Shown one piece after another: positions 13,389-24,599 of a stretch of DNA of 64,000 nucleotides. Under the pieces are notes generated by a model. It was not told where the DNA came from. It ran no database searches and saw only the letters and a list, made by a program, of their open reading frames with translations. The DNA is from Flammula alnicola (Eukaryota > Basidiomycota > Agaricomycetes > Agaricales > Strophariaceae): positions 1,054,001-1,118,000 of the forward strand of contig JADNRV010000002.1 of the NCBI GenBank assembly GCA_015499995.1, written 5' to 3'. Within the stretch, counting starts at the first letter, position 1. Each line of letters starts with the position of its first letter. The position numbers were made by a program, and so were the translations under genes.

Positions 13389-14876
13389 TCAAGCCCGCCA
13401 CGAAACATGTACTTGATCCGTTCGAAATCTATCGCCAGGTTCATATATGAGAGCCAAGTATTTCCAATATTTCGAGGTTCGTTACCTCTGCGTGCATGTA
13501 CTCTTTGCGATTGGAGTTGTGAACCCCATCCGAAAGCTAAGAAGTCCAGCCTGCGCGATCATGATGCCGTTATCAATGCAGAACCTCGATAGAAATGTTG
13601 GTCGACATTAACGATAAGTTTATTTGACTTATTCTCGTACCGTTCATCCGTCGCGAATACTTGACCTCCGCGCTCGCGCGCCATTATTCCCATCATCTCT
13701 TGGAGGCGTTCGTTGCCTTGAGAGTAGATTAAGACGATTAGACACGGGAGAGGATTCGGTCTCACAGCCAACGCCACCAACGATAAGCACTTCTTTGCTA
13801 CCAATATGTGCCATCGCCCGTTCTGTGATTTCCACAAGCATAGCAAAAACAGTCTCCTGAAGAGAAAAACAGAGGTCTGCGGGACTGATGATATCTTGAC
13901 CTTCGGGGGATTTGGGATCGCCGTCTGGACGAAACTGCTTGTCCTGAGTAAAGGCCTCAATCGCCGTCAATATTCCGGACAAGCTAACATCCATCCCCTT
14001 GGTCGTATATGGGAGAGGCAGCAGTCGCTTACCCCTGGGCACGCAGGTTAACAGCTTCAAAAAAAGTAAAGTCTATGCGACATACCGCTTCGCCTCTTGC
14101 TCGATATTGTAACCTGGGCTAGGATTATTGCTAAGGTTTAGAACTCGGGCGAATCGGTCTAGGCAATTTCCAACGGCGATATCTAGAGTTTCTCCAAAAA
14201 TACGATAGCATTGACGAGAGTAGGCAATCACTTGGGTGTTGCCTCCTGACACATAGAGAACGACAGGGTTCTTTGCCCCAGTGATCTCCCTCCCCATTTC
14301 GATATCTAAGATGGGAGTTTCATCATCACGTTGTGAACTCGTATAGCGACTGGCTTACGGCCTACACAGTGGTTTACAGCAACCAAAGGTTTATTGTATA
14401 GCAGTGAAAGTGTCCTTGCAACAAGCGCAACAGACTGTAGAGGAGCGCCCATACCAGGCCCTGCAGGAAGCGTCCGATATATGAGCAGTTCGCGCCGTGA
14501 AGCAAAGGGATATTACCTTTTGTATAACATATACAATCCAGATCTGAGACAGAGACATTCGCAGCAAAGAGTGATTTTTTGACTACATCGAATACCCATT
14601 CTCGGTGATGAAGAGCAGTGTCGCGGGGTTGAAATCCTTCGCCAGGAGGTGTGATGTACGTGTGCCTGACGTTGGATAGAACGGTCGCTGAACCATCTGG
14701 AGTGTGTTTAATCACGCCTGCTCCAAGTTTATTTGCAGAACCTTCAAGGCCGAGAGCTAACACAGGCCGCTCTGCCAAAGCAAGATTAGTAGTCAGTTCA
14801 AGCAACAGCAAAGTTTCATGAGGTATGTATGACCTGGATTCTTGAGAGGGGACTGAATTCGTAGGAGCGCGGGCAT
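13389..14876 (-). CDS. KAE1: tRNA N6-adenosine threonylcarbamoyltransferase Kae1
   Basis: Catalytic subunit of KEOPS that makes t6A37 on ANN-decoding tRNAs. The core reads [19 protein letters not shown], then [20 protein letters not shown] (the HxxxH metal site lies in the following helix), [18 protein letters not shown] and [20 protein letters not shown], all typical of the Kae1/TsaD ASKHA fold. Later come [15 protein letters not shown] and [16 protein letters not shown] (across an intron). The end [13 protein letters not shown] with TGA at 13391-13389 is the archaeal/eukaryotic cytosolic C-terminus, not the mitochondrial Qri7 type. The best first exon starts at ATG 14876 and adds a short [15 protein letters not shown] before RPVLAL; this extension is uncertain. 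Confidence 0.9.
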
Positions 14877-15318
14877 AGTCTGATAATACAACTTTGGATT
14901 GAAGCTTGTAGGGGATATGAATACTAAGTAGCAAAAGGAAGAAGGCTCTGCCAGTCCAACCGAGTCTGTTAAGTTTTTCGAATCTCTTAATCAGATAAGA
15001 TTATGATGATATCCATCCCATCGAACCGTCGATCAATAGAAATAACAAATCAATAGAAATAACAAAGACTACGAATTTTGTTAGTCCGACTACGGGAGAC
15101 TAAACAAAAGCTAACAGTTTATTCGACCCATTCTTTTGCTCAAAAAATTGGCCGTGGCTGGTCGTTGAACGTGATGTTAAGTTCTAAAACAGGTCCTCGA
15201 AAAGTAGTCCGGATTATAGCCATTTGCAGTAAAAAGCAGTCATTTTGGTAATAACTGAATAACTGGCGTTACTAAAGTTGTAGTACTTACATCGCAGCTT
15301 CATTAGGACTGCCGTGTA
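14877..15318. other. KAE1 upstream spacer with a 17-bp tandem duplication
   Basis: No gene seen. TCAATAGAAATAACAAA occurs twice in perfect tandem at 15033-15049 and 15050-15066. The remainder is AT-rich promoter-type sequence. Confidence 0.5.
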
Positions 15319-15937
15319 CTATATATGGTTGGGACATGCAAAGGTACCAGACATGCAAAATTTGCTCTGCGGACATGTCCCCTCAATTCTGAGCTTCGGG
15401 AAAATTCAGGCATATATATAGAGTATATTAAAGACACTTCACATGTTTGAATCACTTGTTGGTGATGTGAACAGCGCAGGAGATACAAAAATGTGTGATT
15501 TTTGGGTAGTGTAAGCATTTGATGCCTCCAGGAACGCTAGTACTACACTGCTTGACCTCCACTCATTTGGCACAGTCATGTTTTAATTACAAATAAGGCC
15601 TCGTATACCAATTTGTAGAGACATTCGTTGAGCGTAAGTGCATGAATACATGCTTTCACAAAAAGGCGTGACAAAAATGGCAGGGAGCGCGGCGGTCACA
15701 GGCATCAAAATCCCATAGTGACACGGTCGTGACAGCCATTTGCATCACTGGTTTTTTGGCCTCGAAACTCGGTCACTGCCCGACCATACTACTTCTCATT
15801 CAAAAAATTTGGGATTTTTATGGAAGACGTGAATTGCATTTGAGAACCCATATTTGCAATCTTAAGGGATAATCTTCAGTTTCTGGCTCAGGATAAATGA
15901 ACCATCAAAATTTTGCATGTCCCAACCACATATAGTA
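15317..15937. mobile_element. TIR element flanked by TA, Tc1/mariner-like ends
   Basis: Imperfect terminal inverted repeats of about 23 bp: CTATATATGGTTGGGACATG at 15319 and, read on the other strand, CTATATGTGGTTGGGACATG ending at 15935. Each end is bordered by TA (15317-15318 and 15936-15937), giving a 617-bp unit. The subterminal word GACATGCAAAATTTG near 15351 is also mirrored at the right end. No transposase frame is present. A TA duplication fits the Tc1/mariner group, but TA is short enough to arise by chance, so the superfamily is inferred. Confidence 0.65.
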
Positions 15938-16740
15938 AGTCTCTTGTGCAAGTATGCCATCGCATGCACGTCAGATTAGTCGTGTTTATGATATACTTCC
16001 AGGTATCCTTTGTGATGTTCCGCCTGATACATTGCCAGCCTGAGTGCTTCCATATTGGTGGGCACTGAATTACACCAATCACAAATGCTATCAGGCAATG
16101 CAGTACAACGGTGCCAGTGCATCCTATGCATGCTTCTGAACTTCAACGTGTACCAGGTCACTGGCCTTGGTACTAAGGCTTGGTTGGCCTGTGACAATGT
16201 CGATGTTCATTATTTGATACAGTGGTGACCGCTACTACTAAGTAAGTACCCTTGAATCCGCCGATGGAAAATCAAGGGCAGTTAACCTAGAACTCATATG
16301 CCATACTACTACATGTGTTTTAATGTATAGAAAGACGCAGAGATACATGTATTCATACAGACGCGGTCATCTTGAATGCAGCTGCATCAACACAAAGGTT
16401 ATGGAAATTGAATGGCCCGTTCAATACAGATAGTAATATCGCATTGATGGTCATCCACCAGATTTCTGACTAGAACCTTTGGAAAAGCTAGTGCGAGCAA
16501 AATGAGAGCTAGCGGCGACCGAAGCCTGAGGCTGCCACCGAGTGAGCTTGTTTCTATGCACTGTACTTATTCTTTGGTCCAACATGCGAGACCAGCCTGC
16601 ATGCACTGACACGTACGTGTAATTTAAATGTGAAATGAGAATCCAAGGTAATGTACGGCGAGGGAAACAGTCTCGAAGTATAGTTAAGTTATAGAATAGA
16701 AAAATGCCAGTGCTTGTAAATGAAATATACTTATTCGCAA
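15938..16740. other. Gene-poor spacer downstream of the DUF6697-like gene
   Basis: About 800 bases with only short overlapping frames and no recognised protein, RNA or repeat. Part must be the 3' UTR of the minus-strand gene ending at 16741. Confidence 0.4.
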
Positions 16741-18725
16741 TCATGTTTTCCAACCGGATTTCCTGTGGGATACCAAAGATGCGAATAATCGATCATCAAA
16801 ACTGATACATTGTAACTGTACGCAAGGAACGAGAAGTTCTCCATTTTCGTAAGCCAACAAAATGTCTTCCAGAGGGCGGGTATCCTTTCCTTTATCCTTG
16901 CTGAGTTTGGCATACATAAGCTTGAACTAAGAAAGTATTAGGGGGGATCCAACAGCGATGAAATTAAACTAACCTCGCGAGAAAGGGTGTTCCATTCTTC
17001 CACAGTCAGAGGCTGGACTCGGTTTACTCTGTACTTTCCGAGGTATCTAAAACTCCGACCTCTAGTTTGACTCTTGGGAAGTCCAACGAAGAGATTACGA
17101 GTCACGGGAGATCTGTAAGAATCTTTCTCTTTCCCAAGACCGACGAAGATGAACCCGTGTTGGCCTGGAGTGGAAGGGCACCACGGATGATGGTTGAGTG
17201 TGGGACAGAGGTACGACGAAATCATCGATGTCTTGTCTACTTTTTCCTGATTCTCCGCAAGACTAAGAAATGAGTTAACGTTAAGTTTTCAAGCTTGTCT
17301 GAAGGACGAACTGTTCGATGAGAGACTGCACGCCTTCACCTAGTGCGTGCTTCAAGAATTCACGGTCAAAGCTGTTGTCCAATCCAGCAACGTGGACACC
17401 GGAGACGGTTGCGAATTTCGCGATTACTTTCTCGCGCTCGGGCGGTAGCAAGAAAGTAGTGCTAGATGTGTCATGCTCGATAACTGTTTTGTCATCAATC
17501 TGGGATGGAGCGGCAGGGACAGCGATATCAACAGGAACCAAAGACTTGATCGTCGTCGCAGGTTGAAGATCTCGGAGTCGAGAATGATTCGAGGAAAAAG
17601 ACCTTCTTGATGACCTGCCAGAGTCAGAATGCAGAAGATTGTTTGAAATGGGATGTAAGGTGCCATGTGCGGAATGCCGTGCCTGTGAGGGAATAAGTAA
17701 GTAAAGTTGAGAGAAGAGCAGCAAGAAACTCCACATACGATAGCTTGCATTTTTACAATTGACGCCAATAAGATTTTCGTGTTTTCCTCGGCCTTGTGTA
17801 ATTTATCTTCAGCGATGGTGAGTTCATTGCGCAAATGTTGATTCTCTGATTCTCGGACTTGAACTGATTGTTTAAGTGCCTCGATCTACGTCCGGTGGTA
17901 GAAGCTATTATTCAGGTAGTACTTCATCGTGACAGATTACGCACCTGTCGCTCTAAAGCAAGTACAAAAGGTGGCTTCGAGGTGAGAACACGTGCATGGC
18001 TTTCGGACTGAAGCCAAACGTTAAAAAAAATGGCGGAATCGAACCAATATTCTCACTTGCTGGGGCATCTCATCGTCAGTGGCGACAGTCTAAAAAAATA
18101 ATGTCAGCGGTTGCATGGGGCAAGCGCATTCGACACTATGAGCGCTACCTTCTCGAGGAGCTGGCAATTCCCTGAACGTGGTTGGCAATCATGCCAGTCC
18201 TTCTGTGCAACCAGCATGCTCTGATATTCTTCGCGTAGTTCCGTCACTTCCTCCCAATGTTGGAGGGAAAGCTTCTCATTTTCTGATGTTAATTTCTTAA
18301 TCCGTTCTGAAGAGACGGCGAGCTATCCGGTTGACAAATGAAAAAAACGCGTAGAATGAGAGGGTAAAGCGCGTACATCGTGCTGTAATCTCCGATATTC
18401 TTCTTTGGCTCTTCCCAGGCCAAGTTCCGCATCCTGCAGCTCGTCTCGAATTGTCGAAGTACTAGCGCGGTCGGGGTCCTCGTGGACGTATTGATCACGA
18501 ACACGTTCGAAATGAAGAGATCCTCTATCTTCAAGCTTTCGTGGATTGTCAACCGCGTTACGATAGAATGTCCTCTGTTGAACAGAGTGTGAGAACAAAT
18601 AAAGCAACGGCAGAGTATGTTCGTACTTCCTCTTGGACCTTAGCAAGTTCTTTTTTGAGCTTGATCACATTTTCTGAAGCATCGGACCAGCGCTTGACAA
18701 CATTGGACCAGAAGACTTCATCCAT
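16741..18725 (-). CDS. Uncharacterised coiled-coil protein with C-terminal DUF6697-like domain
   Basis: It starts MDEVFWSNVVKRWSDASENV at 18725 and continues as heptad-like, Glu/Lys-rich exons (KLKKELAKVQEE; RDELQDAELGLGRAKEEYRR; NQHLRNELTIAEDKLHKAEE), so the first two thirds are coiled coil. A Ser/Thr/Pro linker and LKHALGEGVQSLIEQF follow. The C-terminal module has HHPWCPSTPGQHGFIFVGLG, RNLFVGLPKSQ, RYLGKYRVNRVQPLTVEEWN and LLVPCVQLQCISFDDRLFAS, ending SHRKSGWKT with TGA at 16743-16741. This pattern resembles DUF6697, a domain I know from mushroom genomes. A frame stop at 17281 sits inside an intron that joins IEQF to the next exon. Function unknown. Confidence 0.65.
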
Positions 18726-19112
18726 GGATGACCACTATGATCGCAAATGTGGGTATCGGGAAGAGAACCGTTTATCCCATGTTCAAGACGCGAACGGCCA
18801 GGGTCGTCGAACCGTTGTCAACGTTTCAATTGATGTCAAATCAGTGCGCGTGACGGAGGAAGTATGTGTACGTACCTAAGTATATGATATCGCAGACCCA
18901 GGTAAAGGCTAGCAAAGGTCGATATTATTTTCTCAGGCTCAGTCCAAAATCTCGCAAGAAAGCACAGCGATGATCAAGTGCCTTGCTCAAGCTTTGAGAA
19001 AAAGTGCATTAAGTCTACCAGAACTTGATTAGTTCTGTCATGTGTAATAGGTGAAAAAGAACAAGGTATCTATCAGAAAGACTGGTTGACGATAGTAAAG
19101 TCGGTCCGTTTA
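18726..19112. other. Spacer between two minus-strand genes
   Basis: About 390 bases: 3' UTR of pyruvate dehydrogenase E2 and promoter of the coiled-coil gene. No other feature seen. Confidence 0.4.
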
Positions 19113-20734
19113 TCACAGCATAAATGTGAGGGGATTTTCAAGGTAGCCCTTGAAAGCAGCCAACCATCTGGCACCAACAGCCCCATCGACAGTCCTGTGG
19201 TCTGAGCTGAGGGTTACGTTCATCGACTGAACAATCTTAAAGCCACGCTCTTCCTCGGGCGCAGGAACAAATTTGGGTTGAGTAGAGCCAACGGCAAGAA
19301 TACAAGATTGAGGGGGGTTGATGATAGCGGTGAAATGGTCGATACCGAACATGCCAAGATTAGAAATCGTGAAAGTACCACCCTATGAAAAGAATATTAA
19401 GATAACCCTTTTTTTTAATAGGACAAAGGGACCGACTTGGTATTCCGAAGGTTGAAGTTTGCCATCCCGAGCTTTCTTAGCAAGTGCCTTCGTCTCCGCG
19501 GAAATGGTAGCCAATCCCTTGGATCCGACGTCTCTCACTATGGGCGTGATGAGACCAGTAGGAGTAGCGACAGCAACGGAAATGTCGGCCTTTTTATATC
19601 TATTCGGAAAAATTCTCAGTCATGAAAATGACCGACCATAAACCGGGACCCACGTTCGAATAACTTCTCCGAGCCATGCTGAATTAGCTTCTGGAACATC
19701 AGCAAGTGCACAGCCGACGGCTTTTACGATAAAGTCGTTTACGCTCAATTTCTGGTCTTTCTCGGACAGCGTTTTGTTGAAAACCTCACGGAGCTTCAAC
19801 ACCTTATCCATGGTGATATCGACTGTAAGGTAATAATGGGGGAGCTCCTGCTTCGACTGTGTGAGGCGAGCACCAATCGTTCGGCGCATATTGGAGATAG
19901 GTGTATCCACATAGTCAGGAAGGGATGCTGCAGGAGGCTGAGCAGCCGTAGGAATCGCCGAAGGGACGGCAGGGGCAGGCTTGTAATTCTCGACGTCCTC
20001 GCGAATGATGCGGCCTGAAGGGCCAGTTCCCTTAACCTTCGCCAATGGAATGCCCTTCTCCAAGGCGATTTTTTTTGCGATTGGGGAGGCAAAGATACGC
20101 TGGCCCGCTTGAAGCTCTGTCTTGGATTCCTGACTGGGTGTTGGCTTTGCGGCTTCTGGCTGTGGGACTGGCGCTGCTTTCTCCTTTGGAGGCTCAGGCT
20201 CCTTAGGTTCGGAACGCGGGCTCTGGGACGTGGACTGCTTCGCCAATTCATCGGCACCTGAAAGGTCGTCACCCTGTTCACCAATGATACCGATGACGGA
20301 GCCAACAGGTACACCCTTGCTTCCATCGGCTGCCTACAAAAGGTTGTTCGCTTCTGGTTATGCAGCCAAAATGTGCGATGCTTACAATAATTTTAGCAAG
20401 AATACCATCATCTTGGGCCTCGACGTCAATGGTGGCCTTGTCAGTTTCCTGACATGCATTATGGAATTAATTGGTAGGACGCGACAGTAGGAACCCGTGT
20501 AACTCACAATTTCAAGGAGGACATCCCCCGCTGAGAAGGACTCTCCCTCTTTCTTCTTCCATGAAGCAATTCCCCCCTCTGTCATTGTAGGGCTCATTGC
20601 TGGCATGTTGAACTGAGTCAGTGCACGCCTACGTGCAGAGACATGAAGGCCTGTGAGAAGAATTTAGAACATTGAAATAAGGCAATAAAAGGGTGAGCAC
20701 CTCTTGCAAAAACTCGAGCCAGAGAGGAAGCCAT
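19113..20734 (-). CDS. LAT1: Dihydrolipoamide acetyltransferase, E2 of pyruvate dehydrogenase
   Basis: Core of the mitochondrial pyruvate dehydrogenase complex; transfers acetyl from lipoyl to CoA. Splicing of the first two exons gives [20 protein letters not shown], a classic presequence, then [20 protein letters not shown], the lipoyl domain. [15 protein letters not shown] carries the lipoylated Lys. One lipoyl domain only, as in yeast. An Ala/Pro/Lys linker leads to the E3/E1-binding domain ([34 protein letters not shown]) and the catalytic domain ([57 protein letters not shown] with catalytic His and Asp). TGA at 19115-19113. An in-frame ATG upstream at about 20818 would disturb the presequence. 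Divergent from CSL4, 126 bp apart. Confidence 0.95.
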
Positions 20735-20860
20735 TCTTGCCAACAGGACTGGGGTATGGTTCGTCAGTTGAAACGACTTTAGGCGCGAAATTCGAGTTTG
20801 GGGTTTGGTTATCTCCATTAGGAGTGCCAAATATATGCAAGCATCCGCCTGAAGAGGATC

Positions 20861-21632
20861 ATGTCGTTTACATCTTCATTCTTTCAAATGCTGTCTTCAG
20901 GCTCTACTGTCTTGCCTGGACAACCGATTATCCTGCCTGCTCGTGGTCCAGCGCCCCAGCTAGGTGCAGGCGTTTACGAAAGAGATGGACAAATTCGAGC
21001 CAGTCTGCTAGGTGCACCACGCTTCGAGGGTTCTGTTCGTCACCTTCTTTGTCCTCTTTGAAGAATTACCTGGATCATACCTTTGGCAACATAAATCTAC
21101 AGACTTTGACAATATCTCGCATTCAACCTCACACCCCAATTCCAGGCTCGGTCGTTATTGGTTTTATAACGCGTCTTTCGCCATTACAAGCTTTGATATC
21201 CATCACTGTTGTAGATGGTGTCCCACTCCCGGCAGGGGAAGAGTTCACGGGGGTGATTCGAACGCAAGATGTACGCGCGACGGAGAAGGATCGAGTGAAG
21301 ATCGGGGAATCTTTCCGAGGCGGTGATGTTGTTCGAAGCCAAGTTGTGAGTAATCTCTGAAATGTATGCCACTTTAATAATAAATTCATTATCATCAAGA
21401 TATCACTCGGCGACGCACGTAGTTATTTCGTCACCACGGCTCGTAATGACCTCGGTGTCATCTTTGCGACCAGTGAAGCTGGTAAGTCCAGGTCGATGTT
21501 ATTACATCCAAATATTAAGGATATTTGCGAATAGGAGCAACTCTTGAACCTGTGTCATGGCAGGAGATGCGATGCCCCAAAACCGGAAAAATCGAGAAAC
21601 GAAAATGCGCAAAACCTCTGGACATGCCGTAG
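20861..21632 (+). CDS. CSL4: RNA exosome subunit CSL4
   Basis: S1/KH-cap subunit of the nuclear and cytoplasmic RNA exosome. N-terminal domain VLPGQPIILPARG, PQLGAGVYERDGQIRASLLG; S1 domain with IPGSVVIGFITRLSPLQALI, GVIRTQDVRATEKDRVKIGE, SFRGGDVVRSQV|ISLGDARS; then YFVTTARNDLGVIFATSEAG. The C-terminal zinc-ribbon-like part, SWQEMRCPKTGKIEKRKCAK, ends in PLDMP with TAG at 21630-21632. Three introns with good GT...AG ends. ATG 20861 is the first in frame; a second Met ten codons later could also serve. Confidence 0.92.
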
Positions 21633-21894
21633 TTGCTTGGAAGTGCAATAGATAGTTCTCCTTGCAAAGTCCCCTTATATAAATTTGTGTTCCAGTTTGT
21701 ATTTATCACGAGGCCTCCATGTTAGTTGTCACCAAATCAGGCAATGGTCAGATCAACGGTTGTTTGGACTTGCAACTCTCTCCCAAACTGCTTTCTCTTC
21801 CCTGTTGCGAGCCTGGTCTCGCTGCCTCCAGCCCTCAAGAGTCAAGATGACAGCTGTTCTCTCTGCAACGGATGCCATTCGGAGAGATCGACAT

Positions 21895-24105
21895 ATGTCC
21901 CTCGATGACAACAACATTGGGTTCGTTCTATACCCTGTGCCACGACCGATCTCCACTTAAAACTTTGTTAGCTTCTCTTCGTCCACGGATTGGCGCGAAA
22001 AGTACAACGAAGTAGGTTTCTTTCGGACTGTTGATGCGAATCTACAATTTAATGGTCCTGTCAAAGGTTCTTGATATGCTCTCAGAAACTCGCGCGGAAC
22101 TCGACGACTTTCACCAAGCTAGCAAAGAGCTGGAAGCCGAGTTGGAGAGCGAGCTGCAGCGGACAGAAAAGGCACAGCAAGCACTGCAGGCCAAGGTTAT
22201 CAGGGCTGAAAATGAGCGCGATGAATGGAAGGTGCGCATACCGTCGTATTACGTCCTTTCGTTTCAATTTAACCTGGGTTGTGAAGAGCAAATTCATGTC
22301 TTTACAAACGAATCATAACACGACAACGACCTCTTTGCAGCGTGAATTGGACCAACTTCGTCAGGAATACCAACAAACCAAAGTTCATCTGCGCGAATTG
22401 GAAATGGGAAACGATGACTTGGAGCGCAACGAGAGAGCAGTTTCATCAAGCTTGGCAGATATGGAGGCCAAATATTCAAAGGCATTGGAGGAGAAGATTC
22501 TTCTTGAACACGAATTATTGGAGAAAGCTGGTTTAGAAGAAGAGACCCAAAGACTTAGAGACGAGCTGCGAGGTATGCATTCTCATTTTTCCTCGAGGCC
22601 AATGGCTTATCTCCATTAAAGATGCGAATGTCGAAATTTCGATCATCAAGGACCAATTGAACACATTTAAATCTCGAGAAGCTGCAACCTCATCTACAGA
22701 ACGACTGCAGGACTTACAACCAGCTATCCCTTCTACTGAAAATCTTCTCAAAACCGCCCCTCCGCCAGATCTGGATCTGGCTGACATATCACCATCTTCA
22801 GAAAACGACGCTATCACAACCCCAAAGGCATCCTTGTCGTCGCGACCTGCTCCGTCGGCCTCCTTTGCGTCTCGTGGATTGTCTCAGCAAGATAAAGGCA
22901 GTTCAGTTACACCCCTAAGGAATTCATCTAATGTCAACGTTTTTCGATCAAGTACTCTTCCTGCATTCTCTTCCCCCTCTACATCAAGCCCTCGCAGCTT
23001 TATGAAGCCTCCGACTGCTCGAAATCCATCAACCATGAGCACCGCTACCACAGCATCTACAGGATCTATCGCTAAGAACAAAGGTGTTCAGATGGTGTCA
23101 GAAATGCGCGCGAGAGTTCGCAACCTCGAGCAAAAGATTCACACTCGTGTTCCTCGCCTCCGAATGGCAAGCATTACCGGCCGCCAGAGTTTCACCCCAA
23201 CCTTGGGTCCTATGACTCCTATTGCAGGCACAAGCTCTCCATCTTCGGTGGCTTCAAACGCGTCTACGGCCAAAACAAGCTGGGAATCGCAGAGGAAAAG
23301 TATGGAATCTCGCCGTAGCAATGAAAGTGGCTCCGAGAAGAATTCCAAGAAGGATGCTCGCGATTCGTCAGGCTGGGTTCTTATTATGGAAGATTCCCCT
23401 TCTCCCCAGAAGGACAAGGAAGCTAAGCGACTCAAAGAAAAACGGAGAGTCTCAATCCCGACAGCACCAACAGCTTTTCGTCCATCTGCATCAACCGCAG
23501 CTCGTTCAACTTCCCCCTCACTGAGCACAGGTCTCATTAACCCCATGGCGGCTAGCACAGGCTTGCGGCGACCTCAATCCAGACACTCTGGGGGAGGTGC
23601 TTCTTCGTCAATAACGTCACGACCACAGACACCGACGTTTTTGCCAGTGCCCTCAAGTAGCCTCCACGCCCCGACTTCTTCCAGCACCACCAATATGAAG
23701 CGATCTACAGGTCCAGGTGCCTCTAACCCATACAACCAGTTAAAGCGATCCTCGTTTGGAAAGGGACCTGCGGTTCCCGTCCCGCCGCTCCCAGCTGGCC
23801 TTAGGGAGCGACCGATGACCATGCCACCTATGTCCCATCGTGGAACGAGCTCGGGTTCGTCTTCTCCTGGGGAAAAGGCCCTTCCTTCAGTCCCAGATGA
23901 TCTACGCGCCAACGTAACAGTTCGACCTAGCTCGAGGATGCCATCTACTGCAAGTACCGCTTCAGGCACTTCACTCCTTTCCAAAAGTCGGATTGGTCGT
24001 CCGAGTGGAGGACGTCGAAGTGGTGGTGGTGTCGTCGAATCCAACAATATACTCGATCTCAAAGATCTTCAACCTCGTTCTGGAAGTTCTTCCGCTAATA
24101 GCTGA
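21895..24105 (+). CDS. NDE1: NudE/NUDEL-family dynein regulator
   Basis: Coiled-coil protein that links LIS1 to dynein and so moves nuclei in hyphae. The first exon, MSLDDNNIG from ATG 21895, splices to FSSSTDWREKYNE, then to VLDMLSETRAELDDFHQASK and ELEAELESELQRTEKAQQAL. The helix continues as RELDQLRQEYQQTKVHLREL to about residue 190, the LIS1/dynein-binding coil. The long Ser/Thr/Pro-rich rest in one exon (22657-24105) is poorly conserved but holds a short conserved NudE_C-type patch, KNKGVQMVSEMRARVRNLEQ followed by KIHTRVPRLRM. It ends LKDLQPRSGSSSANS. The conserved N-terminal coil makes the family call firm; which paralogue name fits is a convention. Confidence 0.88.
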
Positions 24106-24599
24106 ACTGACTTGCGTTAAGTTTTCTATTGTGCATTACTATTAATTTGGATATACTTAAATAGTTAAGTGGTATATTATCTACCTACTCTCACACACTC
24201 CTTCATTGTTTATTCTCTCTTTTCCATATTTCCACCCCACATATGTCAGGTCATTTGTTTTACATTAATGATTTTTTGTTGGTTGGAAAGCCATTGTACG
24301 ATTCTATAATGATCTGAGGTGTACAGTACTTCCTGTACTTTATGCATACGAGCGCTCATGCGAGAGACAGTCCAGTCGTGCCGCACGGTCTCGACGACAT
24401 GTCAGGAAATTCAACATGTAAACGTTATCCTCTCATATCGGCGCCGGCCTTCGCCGATGCAAATCCAATACCAGCGCACCTGCCGGACTGCGTCATGACC
24501 AGCGCACTGTTGGTGAAGAAGTCGAGTATCTATCTACTCCGATGATTCTCGTTGGGATGACGGTCGGCCTGCATGTCATTGTCATCGACTTCTATGTAC
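24106..24599. other. Convergent 3' spacer
   Basis: Lies between the 3' ends of the NudE gene and the broken GNAT gene. AT- and CT-rich tail up to about 24250; nothing else recognised. Confidence 0.4.

Noticed and set aside
17281..17283. Stop codon that would split the coiled-coil gene into two genes
   Set aside because: It lies in an intron: joining IEQF to the exon after TTTCTTAG...CAG keeps frame into the DUF6697-like part, and no promoter or start codon with a sensible protein lies between.
22884..24062. Minus-strand frames antisense to the NudE-like gene
   Set aside because: Shadows of a Ser/Thr/Pro-rich exon; no conserved domain.
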